Assembly: GCF_013141865.1 (NCBI RefSeq)
Contig: NZ_RCST01000001.1
Span: forward strand, 1,302,001 to 1,366,000
DNA length: 64,000 nucleotides
Origin: Methylomonas sp. ZR1
GTDB taxonomy: Bacteria; Pseudomonadota; Gammaproteobacteria; Methylococcales; Methylomonadaceae
Reading direction: 5' to 3'
Shown here: positions 18,516 to 28,254 of the stretch, piece by piece
Layout of the letters: every line of letters starts with the position of its first letter
How positions within the stretch are numbered: position 1 is the stretch's first letter
The notes under the pieces: generated by a model
The model's input: the letters and a program-made list of their open reading frames with translations, nothing else
Database searches by the model: none
What the model was told of the DNA's origin: nothing
Translations under genes and position numbers: made by a program

Positions 18516-18689
18516 TTGTTGTGAAATTCTAATCATGGTATAAAGGTAAGTTCACTATGTAACCAATACTCACACTTGTCGACACGGTCGGTGGGGTGCT
18601 GAAAGTCTGTTTCGGATTTTCGGTCACTGATCGGGGCGAGTGGAGGCGTAACCCAACGCCGAATTATTCGGCAATTTTAGGAGAAGTAA
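18516..18689 (+). promoter_or_regulatory. Promoter and untranslated leader of rpsB-tsf
   Basis: A possible sigma-70 promoter is TTGTTG (18516-18521), a 17-base gap, then TATAAA (18539-18544). Transcription from there would give a leader of about 140 bases containing GC-rich complementary segments (18580-18660) before the Shine-Dalgarno TAGGAG. In related bacteria the rpsB leader is a target for repression by ribosomal protein S2; whether this leader folds the same way was not tested. Confidence 0.4.
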
Positions 18690-19433
18690 ATGGCAGCAGT
18701 GTCAATGCGTCAAATGCTGGAAGCGGGTGTTCACTTTGGACATCAAACCCGTTACTGGAACCCAAAAATGGCTTCATATTTGTTTGGAGCGCGTAACAAA
18801 ATTCATATCATCGACTTGGAACAAACGCTTCCATTGTTTAACGATGCGATGAACTACCTCGGCCAAATGACCGCCAACAAAGGCACCATCCTGTTTGTCG
18901 GTACCAAAAAAGCGGCGCGTAAAGTCGTGGCGGAAGAAGCAAAACGTTGTGGCATGCCTTACGTCAACCATCGTTGGTTGGGCGGCATGTTGACCAACTT
19001 CAAAACCATCAAAAAGTCCATCAACCGTTTGAAAGAACTGGAAGCGATGAAAGCCGATGGCACCTTGTACCAACGTTTCAGCAAAAAAGAAGCTTTGGGC
19101 ATGGAACGCGAATTGGAAAAGCTTGAGCGTAGCTTGGGCGGTATCAAAGATATGCGCGGCACTCCTGACGCTATCTTCGTGTTGGACGTAGGTTATGAGA
19201 AAAATGCCATTATGGAAGCCAAAAAATTGGGCATCCCAGTGGTCGGCGTGGTTGACTCCAATAACTCCCCCGAAAAAATTGATTACGTTATCCCAGGTAA
19301 TGACGATTCTATCCGCGCAGTGACTTTGTATTGCCAAAGTGCTTCGGCCTCCGTGCTGGAAGCAAAAGCCTTGCGTATGGATGCTTCAGCCAAAGCCGAC
19401 GATTTTGTCGAAGAAGTCGTAACGGAAGCGTAA
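18690..19433 (+). CDS. rpsB: 30S ribosomal protein S2
   Basis: A 247-residue protein with the classic S2 opening ([22 protein letters not shown]) shortly after the start, then [30 protein letters not shown] and [22 protein letters not shown]2 joins the small ribosomal subunit late in assembly and is needed for S1 binding. A strong Shine-Dalgarno (TAGGAG) precedes the ATG. It heads the rpsB-tsf-pyrH-frr-uppS-cdsA-dxr-rseP series. Confidence 0.98.
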   Translation: MAAVSMRQMLEAGVHFGHQTRYWNPKMASYLFGARNKIHIIDLEQTLPLFNDAMNYLGQMTANKGTILFVGTKKAARKVVAEEAKRCGMPYVNHRWLGGMLTNFKTIKKSINRLKELEAMKADGTLYQRFSKKEALGMERELEKLERSLGGIKDMRGTPDAIFVLDVGYEKNAIMEAKKLGIPVVGVVDSNNSPEKIDYVIPGNDDSIRAVTLYCQSASASVLEAKALRMDASAKADDFVEEVVTEA

Positions 19434-19502
19434 GTTTTAAACGCGCTCGGCCAAGGTGGTCGAGCGCCGCTGAATCTGGTATTCAGAACAGACTGTCTTT
19501 TA

Positions 19503-19529
19503 AACGCCTCCTTTGTGAGGCGTTTTTTT
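19503..19529 (+). terminator. Terminator/attenuator between rpsB and tsf
   Basis: AACGCCTC (19503-19510) pairs with GAGGCGTT (19517-19524) across a 6-base loop and is followed by a run of T to 19529: a canonical intrinsic terminator. Placed between rpsB and tsf, it likely gives partial read-through and sets the ratio of the two products. Confidence 0.85.
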
Positions 19530-19555
19530 AGTTAATAAAATTTGAGGAAAAAACG

Positions 19556-20434
19556 ATGAGTATTAGTGCGGCGATGGTCAAGGAATTGCGTGAGCGTACC
19601 GGCTCAGGCATGATGGAGTGCAAGAAAGCCCTGGTTGAGGCCAATGGCGATATGGAACTGGCCATTGAAAACATGCGTAAAGCCGGTTTGGCAAAAGCCG
19701 ATAAAAAATCCGGCCGTATCGCGGCGGAAGGCATCATAGGTGTTAAAGTTTCCGACGACGCTAAAACCGTTGTTATGGTAGACGTGAACTGCGAAACCGA
19801 TTTCGTTGCCAAAGGCGATGATTTTATTGGTTTTGCTAATGATGTAGTCAATAGTTTGTTGACCAGCGATGTCAACAGCGACGAAGAATTGCAAGCAATG
19901 GTACTGAGCACCGGCGTCAGCGTTGACGATACCCGTCGTGCGTTGATTGCTAAAATCGGCGAAAACATTACTGTGCGCCGTTTCGTTAAATTCACGACCA
20001 CTGAAGGTGGTCAGGCGGCTTACCTGCACGGCAGTAAAATTGGCGTTATCGTTGAGTTAAGCAAAAACGATCCCGCTTTGGGTAAGGACGTGGCGATGCA
20101 TGTTGCCGCTGCTAAACCTGAATATGTATCGGATGATCAAGTATCAGCCGATGTCATCGCCAAGGAAAAAGAAATTTTTGCCGCGCAAGCACTGGAAAGT
20201 GGCAAGCCTGCCGAGATCGTTGAAAAAATGATTGGTGGTCGTATCAATAAATTCCTGGCGGAAGTGACTTTGTTGGGTCAACCTTTCATCAAGGACGACA
20301 GCGTTACCGTTGGTAAATTGCTGGCATCTAAAGGTAATGCCGTTGTGCGTTTCGCCCGTTTCGAAGTCGGCGAAGGCATTGAGAAAAAAGAAGAAGATTT
20401 TGCCGCCGAAGTAATGGCACAAGTTAGAGGCTAA
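19556..20434 (+). CDS. tsf: Translation elongation factor Ts
   Basis: A 292-residue protein with the UBA-like N-terminus ([19 protein letters not shown]), the conserved core [21 protein letters not shown] and the later [19 protein letters not shown] and [20 protein letters not shown]-Ts recharges EF-Tu by exchanging GDP for GTP. The Shine-Dalgarno is TGAGGA. It is flanked by hairpin terminators on both sides. Confidence 0.98.
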   Translation: MSISAAMVKELRERTGSGMMECKKALVEANGDMELAIENMRKAGLAKADKKSGRIAAEGIIGVKVSDDAKTVVMVDVNCETDFVAKGDDFIGFANDVVNSLLTSDVNSDEELQAMVLSTGVSVDDTRRALIAKIGENITVRRFVKFTTTEGGQAAYLHGSKIGVIVELSKNDPALGKDVAMHVAAAKPEYVSDDQVSADVIAKEKEIFAAQALESGKPAEIVEKMIGGRINKFLAEVTLLGQPFIKDDSVTVGKLLASKGNAVVRFARFEVGEGIEKKEEDFAAEVMAQVRG

Positions 20435-20444
20435 ACGCCTCGGA

Positions 20445-20472
20445 ATAAACCCGGTTCGCCGGGTTTATTTAT
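20445..20472 (+). terminator. Terminator after tsf
   Basis: ATAAACCCGG (20445-20454), loop TTCG, CCGGGTTTAT (20459-20468): a perfect 10-bp stem capped by a stable UUCG tetraloop, followed by a short T-rich stretch. It probably ends or attenuates the rpsB-tsf transcript ahead of pyrH. Confidence 0.75.
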
Positions 20473-20517
20473 ATCAGTTCGTTGCTTTTAACCCATGTTT
20501 ACGGTGGATATTTGATT

Positions 20518-21237
20518 ATGAGTCAATTGATTTGTCAGAGAATTTTACTTAAATTGAGCGGCGAAGCACTGGCGAGCGAACGCGGCGGCAGTATCGATCC
20601 GGATATAGTGCAACGCTTGGCTCAAGAAGTGAAAGACTTGTGCGATGCAGGTATCCAGGTCGGCTTGGTGATTGGCGGCGGCAATATTTTGCGCGGCGGC
20701 GAGAAAGCATCGGAAGGCTTGAATCGGGTTACCGGCGACCAAATGGGTATGTTGGCTACGGTGATTAATGCTTTGGCGATGCAGGACGCGCTGGAGTATC
20801 TCGGGCAGCCCGTTCGGGTCATGACTGCTCTGAAAATCAATCAGGTGTGCGAAGATTACATCCGTCGCCGGGCTGTCAGACATTTGGAAAAAGGTAGAGT
20901 GGCTATTTTCGCTGCCGGTACCGGTAATCCGTTTTTTACTACCGATACCGCTGCCAGTTTGCGTGCTATTGAAATTGACGCCGAGTTGATGATTAAGGCG
21001 ACCAAAGTCAAAGGCGTTTATTCTGCCGACCCGAACAAGGTGGCTGACGCCGTATTTTATCCCCGCTTGACCTATGACGAAGCTATCGATCAACGCTTGA
21101 ATGTCATGGACACCACCGCTTTGGTTTTGTGCCGGGATAACAACCTGCCCATGCGGGTAATGAATGTATTTGAGCCGGGAGCGATTATGCGCTTAATGCG
21201 CGGTGAAGATATAGGCTCCCTAATCGAGAGGAACTAA
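20518..21237 (+). CDS. pyrH: UMP kinase
   Basis: 239 residues from the ATG at 20518; an in-frame upstream ATG at 20482 falls just after the terminator and lacks family similarity. Signature segments are [63 protein letters not shown] and [13 protein letters not shown]. The hexameric bacterial enzyme phosphorylates UMP to UDP and is feedback-controlled by UTP and GTP. frr follows four bases after the stop. Confidence 0.97.
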   Translation: MSQLICQRILLKLSGEALASERGGSIDPDIVQRLAQEVKDLCDAGIQVGLVIGGGNILRGGEKASEGLNRVTGDQMGMLATVINALAMQDALEYLGQPVRVMTALKINQVCEDYIRRRAVRHLEKGRVAIFAAGTGNPFFTTDTAASLRAIEIDAELMIKATKVKGVYSADPNKVADAVFYPRLTYDEAIDQRLNVMDTTALVLCRDNNLPMRVMNVFEPGAIMRLMRGEDIGSLIERN

Positions 21238-21241
21238 CAGA

Positions 21242-21799
21242 ATGATCAGCGATATTCAACAAGATGCCGCCAGCCGTATGGTAAAAAGCATCGAGTCCTT
21301 ACAAAAAGCATTTACCAAAATTAGAACAGGGCGCGCGCATCCCAGCTTGCTGGACCAAATCAGCGTCACGTATTACGGTAACGAATCGCCCTTGTCGCAG
21401 GTAGCCAACGTCTCTGTCGAGGACGCGCGCACCTTGAAAGTCGTGCCTTGGGAAAAGAGCATGATCCAGGCTATCGAGAAAGCCATCATGTCGTCCGGCT
21501 TGGGCTTAAATCCCGCCACTCAAGGTACCGTCATCAGACTGCCTTTGCCGGCGCTGACTGAAGAGCGGCGTCGCGATTTGGTTAAAATCGTCAAAAATGA
21601 AGCCGAACAAGGCCGCGTAGCGATTCGCAATATTCGCCGCGACGCCAATGCCGCGATCAAAGATGCTTTGAAAGAGAAATTAATTTCTGAGGACGATGCG
21701 CGTCAAGCCGAAGAAAAAATTCAGAAGCTCACCGATCAATACATCAAGGAAGTAGAGAAGCATCTTGAAGAAAAAGAAGCCGATTTGCTTTCCATGTAA
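21242..21799 (+). CDS. frr: Ribosome recycling factor
   Basis: The usual length of 185 residues. Characteristic stretches are [50 protein letters not shown] and [20 protein letters not shown] splits post-termination ribosomes together with EF-G. It sits in the conserved pyrH-frr pair with a GAGAGG Shine-Dalgarno inside the end of pyrH. Confidence 0.98.
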   Translation: MISDIQQDAASRMVKSIESLQKAFTKIRTGRAHPSLLDQISVTYYGNESPLSQVANVSVEDARTLKVVPWEKSMIQAIEKAIMSSGLGLNPATQGTVIRLPLPALTEERRRDLVKIVKNEAEQGRVAIRNIRRDANAAIKDALKEKLISEDDARQAEEKIQKLTDQYIKEVEKHLEEKEADLLSM

Positions 21800-21811
21800 T
21801 CGAGAGGCGAG

Positions 21812-22576
21812 ATGACAGTTGCTGACAACGATAAACCGGCGATAAATAACGGCAACCCACGGCATATTGCCATCATCATGGATGGCAATGGCCGCTGGGC
21901 GCAAAAACGCTTGATGCCCAGAATCATGGGGCATTACGCTGGTGTGAAGGCGGTCAGGAAGATCGTCGAGTATTGTGCCAAAGAGAACATTGAAGTGCTG
22001 TCATTGTTCGCTTTCAGCAGCGAAAACTGGCGCAGGCCGCAAGATGAAGTGAGTTTGTTGATGGAGCTGTTCATGAACACGCTGCAATCCGAGGTCGATA
22101 AACTCGACAAAAACAACATCAGACTGAAAATCATCGGCGATAAAAGCGCGTTTCCGGAAAAACTGCGCGAAAAAATCGCCGCAGCGGAAGGGCAGACCGC
22201 ACAAAACGATGGATTGACATTGCTGATTGCTGCCAACTACGGCGGACGTTGGGACATCACCCAAGCTTTGCGGCAAATCGTCGCCGGGGTGAAATCGGGT
22301 GAGATCGACGAACAAGCCATTTCAGAACAGCTCGTCAATCAATATCTGGTGACCGCTGAGTTACCCGAGCCTGATTTGTTTATTCGTTCCGGCGGAGAGG
22401 AACGGATTAGTAACTTTCTGCTGTGGCAACTGGCTTATACCGAATTTTATTTTACCGATGCGCTTTGGCCGGATTTCGATCAGCAAGCATTGGAAAAAGC
22501 TATCGGCAGCTTCAAAGGCCGGCAAAGACGTTTTGGGCACACTGGCGAACAAGTGATCGATAACAGAGTTCTCTAG
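21812..22576 (+). CDS. uppS: Undecaprenyl diphosphate synthase (cis-prenyltransferase)
   Basis: A 254-residue protein with the diphosphate-binding loop IIMDGNGRWAQKR, then HYAGVKAVRKIV, FAFSSENWRRP and, near the C-terminus, RSGGEERISNFLLWQLAYTE. It condenses eight isopentenyl units onto farnesyl diphosphate to make the C55 carrier for peptidoglycan and O-antigen. It follows frr by 12 bases and precedes cdsA and dxr, so precursor supply and lipid-carrier synthesis share one operon. Confidence 0.97.
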   Translation: MTVADNDKPAINNGNPRHIAIIMDGNGRWAQKRLMPRIMGHYAGVKAVRKIVEYCAKENIEVLSLFAFSSENWRRPQDEVSLLMELFMNTLQSEVDKLDKNNIRLKIIGDKSAFPEKLREKIAAAEGQTAQNDGLTLLIAANYGGRWDITQALRQIVAGVKSGEIDEQAISEQLVNQYLVTAELPEPDLFIRSGGEERISNFLLWQLAYTEFYFTDALWPDFDQQALEKAIGSFKGRQRRFGHTGEQVIDNRVL

Positions 22577-22616
22577 GGATTTTTTCTATAACCATAATAA
22601 TTAAAAAACCACACAC

Positions 22617-23540
22617 ATGTTATTAAAACGCATCTTAACCGCGCTAGTACTGGCTACCGTGGTCATAACGGCAGTTATGCTGCTGCCAGCCCTTTATTTC
22701 TCCTTGTTTATCGCTGTGGTTACGCTGATCGCTGCCTTCGAATGGATGGCCTTGACTGACGTAAACACGCTTATCCGCAAAATACTTTTCCTCTTGTTTT
22801 TAATTGTGCCGATGTTGGGCGTTACTTATTGGACGGTATTGCTGGAGTTGCTTAGCGAGGCGATGGAATGGCCGGAAATCAAAGACTATTCGGATGCTTT
22901 AGAGTGGTTTGTTATCGTTCCGGTGCTGTTCTGGGTGCTAACGATGGTTTTGATCAGAAAAGCCGGTCCGCAGTTGTTGAATATCGAATTCAAGTCACGG
23001 CTTAAGACTTTTAGCGGTTGGTTGGTGTTGCTCTCTGCTTGGATGTTTCTCAGCAAGTTAAGAGCGTATTACGGTCCTGGCATGGTGATCTACTTTTTGC
23101 TGTTGATTTGGGCTGCCGATATTTCCGCCTTTTTTGCCGGTAAAACTTGGGGTAAAGATAAACTCGCGCCAGAAATAAGTCCGGGTAAAACCATTCAAGG
23201 CATGTACGGTGCTTTAATTTCCGCGGCTGTCTGTGGCATAGGCTTCACGGTGTATGGCTGGATTACCGCGACTCAGCCAGAAGATGTTGACTCTGGAACG
23301 TTGCGCTTCCTCAATGGATTGGTGTGGACCGATATGTTGATATTGTCGGTTATGACCGTGTTGATCTCAATTTACGGCGATTTGTTTTTCAGTCTGATAA
23401 AACGCAAAAAAGGTGTTAAAGATAGCGGTAACTTGTTACCGGGTCACGGTGGCATATTAGATAGAGTGGATAGCATCATTGCTGCCGCGCCTTTTTTCTA
23501 TGCAGGGATTTTATTGATTGGTAGGGTGTTTTACGCATGA
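22617..23540 (+). CDS. cdsA: Phosphatidate cytidylyltransferase
   Basis: A 307-residue integral membrane protein with about seven hydrophobic segments and the CDP-diglyceride synthetase signature near the C-terminus ([20 protein letters not shown], then [11 protein letters not shown]). An earlier conserved segment is [11 protein letters not shown]. It makes CDP-diacylglycerol for all phospholipids. It is slightly longer than common versions because of loops near residues 75-100 and 215-230. Its stop overlaps the dxr start (ATGA). Confidence 0.95.
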   Translation: MLLKRILTALVLATVVITAVMLLPALYFSLFIAVVTLIAAFEWMALTDVNTLIRKILFLLFLIVPMLGVTYWTVLLELLSEAMEWPEIKDYSDALEWFVIVPVLFWVLTMVLIRKAGPQLLNIEFKSRLKTFSGWLVLLSAWMFLSKLRAYYGPGMVIYFLLLIWAADISAFFAGKTWGKDKLAPEISPGKTIQGMYGALISAAVCGIGFTVYGWITATQPEDVDSGTLRFLNGLVWTDMLILSVMTVLISIYGDLFFSLIKRKKGVKDSGNLLPGHGGILDRVDSIIAAAPFFYAGILLIGRVFYA

Positions 23541-24721
23541 AAGGTCTTTGCATACTCGGAGCGACCGGCTCGATTGGCGTCAGCACCTTAGATGTGGTTG
23601 CGCGCCACCCCGACCAATATAAAGTGGTAGCGTTAACCGCCAACGGTAATATCGAAGCCTTGTACGAACAATGTTTGGCCCATCGTCCTGAGTATGCGGT
23701 AGTCGCCAATCCGGATAACGCTCAAGCATTCAAGGACAAAATCGCCGGTTCGCCTCTTGCCGATATTAAGGTGTTAGCCGGCGCGGACGCCTTGACGCAA
23801 GTAGCAACCTTGGACAATGTTGACGCAGTGATGGCCGCTATCGTCGGCGCGGCCGGTTTGTTGCCAACCTTGGCAGCCGCGAGAGCCGGTAAAACGGTGT
23901 TGCTGGCTAACAAGGAAGCCTTGGTCATGTCCGGGCAAATCTTTATGCAAGCCGTCGCCGAAAACGGCGCGACGCTACTGCCCATCGATAGCGAGCACAA
24001 CGCAATATTTCAGTGCATGCCGGCTGGCTATACGACCGGGCATACTGCCAAACAGGCCAGACGTATTTTGTTGACCGCATCCGGCGGTCCGTTTCGGCAA
24101 ACGCCGATTGCCGATTTGGATACTGTGACGCCCGAACAAGCGGTCGCGCATCCGAAATGGGATATGGGCCGAAAAATTTCGGTGGATTCCGCGACGATGA
24201 TGAACAAAGGTTTGGAGTTAATCGAAGCCTGCCTGTTGTTCAACATGGACCCGGATGCCATCCAAGTAGTGATTCATCCGCAAAGTATCATTCATTCCAT
24301 GGTCGATTATGTCGATGGCTCTGTGTTAGCGCAAATGGGCAACCCCGACATGCGCACACCTATCGCGCACGCCATGGCTTGGCCGGAGCGCTTTGACTCC
24401 GGCGTGGCGCCGCTGAATATTTTCGAAGTCAAGCACATGGATTTCGAACAACCTGATTTGCAACGTTTCCCGTGTTTGCGGCTGGCCTACGAAGCTATCA
24501 AAGCCGGCGGCATCATGCCGACCGTTTTGAACGCCGCGAATGAGATTGCCGTGGAAGCCTTTTTGAACGAGCAGGTACGCTTTACCGATATTGCCCGCAT
24601 CATAGAGCGAAGCATGGCCCAATTTACTGCCGATTGCGCCGATACGCTCGAACACGTCTTGGCAGCCGACCAGCAGGCCAGAGACGTTGCGAATAAAGTG
24701 ATCGCCGAACTCAAACACTAG
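23537..24721 (+). CDS. dxr: 1-deoxy-D-xylulose 5-phosphate reductoisomerase
   Basis: A 394-residue protein. NADPH site [13 protein letters not shown] at the N-terminus, then [13 protein letters not shown], the metal and substrate residues in [13 protein letters not shown], and the loop [18 protein letters not shown]. It performs the committed step of the MEP isoprenoid pathway, converting DXP to MEP. It overlaps cdsA by four bases and lies just before rseP. Together with uppS in the same operon it links isoprenoid production with use in the cell envelope. Confidence 0.97.
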   Translation: MKGLCILGATGSIGVSTLDVVARHPDQYKVVALTANGNIEALYEQCLAHRPEYAVVANPDNAQAFKDKIAGSPLADIKVLAGADALTQVATLDNVDAVMAAIVGAAGLLPTLAAARAGKTVLLANKEALVMSGQIFMQAVAENGATLLPIDSEHNAIFQCMPAGYTTGHTAKQARRILLTASGGPFRQTPIADLDTVTPEQAVAHPKWDMGRKISVDSATMMNKGLELIEACLLFNMDPDAIQVVIHPQSIIHSMVDYVDGSVLAQMGNPDMRTPIAHAMAWPERFDSGVAPLNIFEVKHMDFEQPDLQRFPCLRLAYEAIKAGGIMPTVLNAANEIAVEAFLNEQVRFTDIARIIERSMAQFTADCADTLEHVLAADQQARDVANKVIAELKH

Positions 24722-24725
24722 TTAG

Positions 24726-26090
24726 ATGGATACTTTGCACACCTTGTTTTATTTCATCGTCGCCATCGCGGTACTGGTGGCGTTTCATGAGTACGGCCAT
24801 TTTTGGGCGGCACGCAAGGTTGGCATCAAAGTTATCCGTTTTTCCATCGGTTTCGGCAAGCCGTTAATCAGCTGGCAAAAAAGCCCTGCCGATACTCAAT
24901 TCGTCGTCGCTGCCATCCCGTTGGGCGGCTATGTGAAAATGGTCGACGAACGCGAAGAAGCCGTTAAGGCGGAAGATTTACCTTACGCATTTAACCGACA
25001 GCCGCTATTAGCCCGAACCGCCGTCGTCGCAGCCGGACCGATTGCCAATTTACTGCTGGCCGTGGTTTTATTTTGGTTGGTATTGGTCATCGGTGAAGCG
25101 GGCGTTAGACCGGTTATCGGTGGAGTGGAGGCCGGATCTCTGGCCGAGCAGGCCGGTTTTGCGGCAGGGGACGAAATAATCAGCGTTGATGAGACTGCCA
25201 CGCCTACCTGGATAGAAGCTCTGGACACCTTGTTGACCTCGGCGATTGACGGTAAAACCGAAATCAGCGTAGTGACTAAAGCGATAGACGATAGTCAACA
25301 AGTACGCTTGATTCACTTGACCGAACAAGACGTACAAACCCCGGAAACGCTACATAAGCGTTTGGGTTTGAAACCTTGGGTGCCCACTATTAAACCGGTT
25401 ATCGGTAAGGTGCTTGAGGATGGGGTTGCCAAACAAGCCGGTTTACAAAGCGGTGATTTAATTATCAGCGCAGACGGCACCGCCATTACCGATTGGCAAC
25501 AATGGGTAGATTATGTGCAGGCCCGGCCGGATGTTGAAATTAAGTTATTGCTGGAGCGTAGCGGCGCGCCATTATCCTTAAGCATCACGCCGCGTAGCGA
25601 ACAGCAGGGTGAGGGCAAGGCTGTCGGCAAAATCGGCGCCGGTGTGGATACGCCGAAAGACTTGCTGGACTCCATGATGGTGACCCATGCCTTGTCTCCC
25701 TGGGACGCGGTTCCGGTCGCCGGAAAGCGAGTTTGGTTTTACGCAGTGACCACATTAAAAATGATGGGAAAAATGGTGGTAGGTTCGGCTTCCGTCGAGA
25801 ATTTGAGCGGTCCCATCAGTATCGCCCAATATGCCGGTCAATCGGCTGAAATGGGATTTACGGCGTTTCTGAAGTTTCTAGGCTTGGTTAGCGTCAGTCT
25901 CGGTGTGTTGAATTTGCTGCCTGTCCCGGTGTTGGATGGTGGTCATTTGCTGTTTTTCGCCGTTGAGGCCGTTAAAGGCAGCCCGATTCCGGAAAGAATG
26001 CAACTGTATTTTCAGCAAGCCGGCATGCTGCTATTGATGCTGCTGATGGGCTTGGCGATGTTTCTGGATATAGGCAGATTATTTCAATAA
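24726..26090 (+). CDS. rseP: Site-2 intramembrane metalloprotease RseP
   Basis: A 454-residue membrane protein. The zinc site HEYGH is at residues 21-25 within the first helix, followed by GIKVIRFSIGFGKPL and IPLGGYVKMVDE. Two PDZ domains follow (GSLAEQAGFAAGDEIISVDE; GVAKQAGLQSGDLIISADG). The third zinc ligand is in LLPVPVLDGGHLLFFAVE. RseP cuts the anti-sigma factor RseA after DegS, releasing sigma-E during envelope stress. In many proteobacteria bamA follows; here a DsbC-type gene follows instead. Confidence 0.96.
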   Translation: MDTLHTLFYFIVAIAVLVAFHEYGHFWAARKVGIKVIRFSIGFGKPLISWQKSPADTQFVVAAIPLGGYVKMVDEREEAVKAEDLPYAFNRQPLLARTAVVAAGPIANLLLAVVLFWLVLVIGEAGVRPVIGGVEAGSLAEQAGFAAGDEIISVDETATPTWIEALDTLLTSAIDGKTEISVVTKAIDDSQQVRLIHLTEQDVQTPETLHKRLGLKPWVPTIKPVIGKVLEDGVAKQAGLQSGDLIISADGTAITDWQQWVDYVQARPDVEIKLLLERSGAPLSLSITPRSEQQGEGKAVGKIGAGVDTPKDLLDSMMVTHALSPWDAVPVAGKRVWFYAVTTLKMMGKMVVGSASVENLSGPISIAQYAGQSAEMGFTAFLKFLGLVSVSLGVLNLLPVPVLDGGHLLFFAVEAVKGSPIPERMQLYFQQAGMLLLMLLMGLAMFLDIGRLFQ

Positions 26091-26154
26091 CGCTGAACAA
26101 AGGCACCAGCGTTGTGGTCAACCACATTCCTTTCTAATCTTCCCTGGTAATTAC

Positions 26155-26865
26155 ATGAAAAAAATCACACACATTCTGGCTCTGACGCTACTGGCTTTGA
26201 CTAGCCCAGCATTATTTGCCGACGAAGCCGCCATTAAAAAAGCCTTGAGTGAGTTTATGCCTGGGGGACAGATAGACTCGGTGAAACCATCGGAAGTCAA
26301 AGGTCTGTACGAAGTCTCTATGGGCGGCAATATCTTTTATGCATCCGAAGACGGTAAATATTTACTGCAAGGGCAATTATTTGACGCCGAAGCAAAGAAA
26401 AATATCACCGAATCTAAGCTGGCTGAGGTGCGTAAAGCCTCGCTGGATAAAGTCGGCGAACAAAAAATGATTATTTTCAAACCGGAAAACAGCAAACATG
26501 TCGTGTCTATCTTTACCGACATCGATTGCGGTTATTGCCGTAAGTTGCACTCTGAAATCGATCAATACATGGCGCAGGGCATTACGATACGCTACATGTT
26601 CTTCCCTAGAGCCGGCAAAGGGTCGGATTCCTATAAAAAAGCAGTGTCAGTCTGGTGTGCCGCCGACAAAAACAAAGCATTAACCACCGCGAAGAAGGGT
26701 GAACATCTGGACGCGAAAACCTGTGAAAATCCAGTGGATGAACATATGGCCTTGGGTGAAGCGTTCGGTATGAATGGCACACCGATGATAGTCACGCAAA
26801 AAGGTAATATTCTGCCGGGCTATGTGCCTGCCGCGCAGTTGGCAAAAGTACTGGCCAGCGAATAA
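26155..26865 (+). CDS. dsbC: DsbC-type periplasmic thiol:disulfide isomerase
   Basis: A 236-residue protein with a clear signal peptide (ILALTLLALTSPALFA). An N-terminal dimerisation domain leads to a thioredoxin fold with the active site CGYCRKLH and a cis-proline in NGTPMIV. A second cysteine pair (VWCAADK and KTCENP) matches the structural disulfide of DsbC. Length and layout fit DsbC rather than DsbG. The protein reshuffles wrong disulfides in the periplasm and is kept reduced by DsbD (known for the family). Confidence 0.9.
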   Translation: MKKITHILALTLLALTSPALFADEAAIKKALSEFMPGGQIDSVKPSEVKGLYEVSMGGNIFYASEDGKYLLQGQLFDAEAKKNITESKLAEVRKASLDKVGEQKMIIFKPENSKHVVSIFTDIDCGYCRKLHSEIDQYMAQGITIRYMFFPRAGKGSDSYKKAVSVWCAADKNKALTTAKKGEHLDAKTCENPVDEHMALGEAFGMNGTPMIVTQKGNILPGYVPAAQLAKVLASE

Positions 26866-26876
26866 GCAAATACAAA

Positions 26877-26904
26877 AAACCGCCAGCTTTCGAGTTGGCG
26901 GTTT
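26877..26904. terminator. Bidirectional terminator between dsbC and ompA-like gene
   Basis: AAACCGCCAGCT (26877-26888), loop TTCG, AGTTGGCGGTTT (26893-26904): a 12-bp stem with one G-T pair and a UUCG-type loop. A-rich sequence on the left and T on the right let it work for both convergent genes. Confidence 0.8.
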
Positions 26905-26918
26905 GATGGGTTAGAAAA

Positions 26919-27509
26919 TTATCGGATCGTCACTTCTACTCGACGGTTTCGCGGTTCGGACGTTTCATCGCCGGTCTTGATCAACAAATTCTTTTCGCCG
27001 TGCGATGTCACGGCGACCTCTTTGACATCCATTTTGCCGGCATCGAATAACTTGCTGACCTGAACGGCGCGCTCATTAGCCAGCTTTTCGTTTTTGCCGG
27101 CATCGCCCACGGTGTCGGTGTGGCCTATCACTGAAATATCGGCGGCCGGATGTTTGCTGGCGGCTTCGATGATCTTCGGAATCAAGGCCGCAGAATCCGC
27201 GGTCAGCTTGGTGCCGCCGGTTTCAAAATACAATAGAAATGTTTCCGGTAATACCGGCTCGGACGCCAAGGCTCGGCCAAAGTCCTTATTGATCTTCTCT
27301 TGTTCTACTTTGAATACGGTTTTAGAGTTATCCAGATCCGCACCAAAACCGGCTTGTTCAACCACGGTTTCGCTGCCGGCACCGCTGAAAATCACTTTTC
27401 CGGTTGAGCCGTCGTGATCTTCCAGTAAGACCAAATAAGATTTGGCGCAACCGCTTAAAGCCAGCGCGACTGCGAATGTTAAGGTTTTGGGTATGGAAAT
27501 TGTCGTCAT
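26919..27509 (-). CDS. OmpA-family peptidoglycan-binding lipoprotein
   Basis: A 196-residue protein with a lipoprotein signal (hydrophobic stretch ending ALSGC) and a C-terminal OmpA domain. The domain shows LLYFETGGTKLTADSAALIPKI, the peptidoglycan-contact region SVIGHTDTVGDAGKNEKLANERA and EPRNRRVEVTIR. It is anchored in the outer membrane and probably binds the cell wall. It lies 14 bases after the FecR-domain gene, with the CHASE2 kinase gene further upstream on the same strand. Confidence 0.85.
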   Translation of the reverse strand: MTTISIPKTLTFAVALALSGCAKSYLVLLEDHDGSTGKVIFSGAGSETVVEQAGFGADLDNSKTVFKVEQEKINKDFGRALASEPVLPETFLLYFETGGTKLTADSAALIPKIIEAASKHPAADISVIGHTDTVGDAGKNEKLANERAVQVSKLFDAGKMDVKEVAVTSHGEKNLLIKTGDETSEPRNRRVEVTIR

Positions 27510-27523
27510 GGCAAATACTCAGT

Positions 27524-27970
27524 TTAATCTTCAACTTTGACTAAAAAACGTGTGCCTCTTACCGCAATCACGCCGGTGGGGGTTTTTACCGTTACCGCTT
27601 CCGGTTTGAGTTTGGCGATGACGCCGGAAATATAGTGCAGGGTGCCTTTTAATAAACTGGCGTTTAATTGCAATTTGTCCTGTTGTGGTTCGAATTGATA
27701 TGCTTCTATTTTGAATTCGGTATTCGGGCCGATCGACAAAATGGTATTGTCTTTCAGCGTTACCCCGGCTGCGCCGTTTTGGTCGGTTTTGATAACGTTG
27801 CCGACATGAATCGGCGAACCAAGGCTGGCTTTGATCGGGCCGCTACTCTCGTCAATAGTCGTTTGATCGTTGATGGTTTTGATGTAGCCGATGACTGTTT
27901 CATCGGCCGATGCCGCATTCGGCATGCAAAGGGCTAACCCCAGGCTACAACAGGCGAAAAGACGTTTCAT
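27524..27970 (-). CDS. Exported FecR-domain protein
   Basis: A 148-residue protein with a signal peptide (ending AASA) and a FecR-like beta domain: IHVGNVIKTDQNGAAGVTLKDNTILSIGPN in pieces, and VKTPTGVIAVRGTRFLV at the end. Such short secreted FecR-domain proteins are unlike the full FecR sigma regulator. They are often encoded with CHASE2 sensors and OmpA-like proteins, as here. Role unknown. Confidence 0.82.
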   Translation of the reverse strand: MKRLFACCSLGLALCMPNAASADETVIGYIKTINDQTTIDESSGPIKASLGSPIHVGNVIKTDQNGAAGVTLKDNTILSIGPNTEFKIEAYQFEPQQDKLQLNASLLKGTLHYISGVIAKLKPEAVTVKTPTGVIAVRGTRFLVKVED

Positions 27971-28254
27971 AATGGCCTCTACAAACGGTGTTTTGGGACA
28001 TCAATAGCCGCGCGGGCGGTATCGAAATTCAGCGTGTAAGTATAGACAGCATTTAATTGTTGTCAGATTCAAGAGCTTATTTGTTTTAGGGCTATTCGTA
28101 CGCCGCTTTTATATATCGTCTCACCGGCGAAGGCGGGAGCCTGGTGGCTATGTGGGATTCGGTTCAATGTTTGGCTTCAGGCTGCGCGCTCGCCCAACAT
28201 CGGAAACTAGCGCTTACGGAACGGTTGCCGGTATTAGATAAAAACCTCAGCGGC

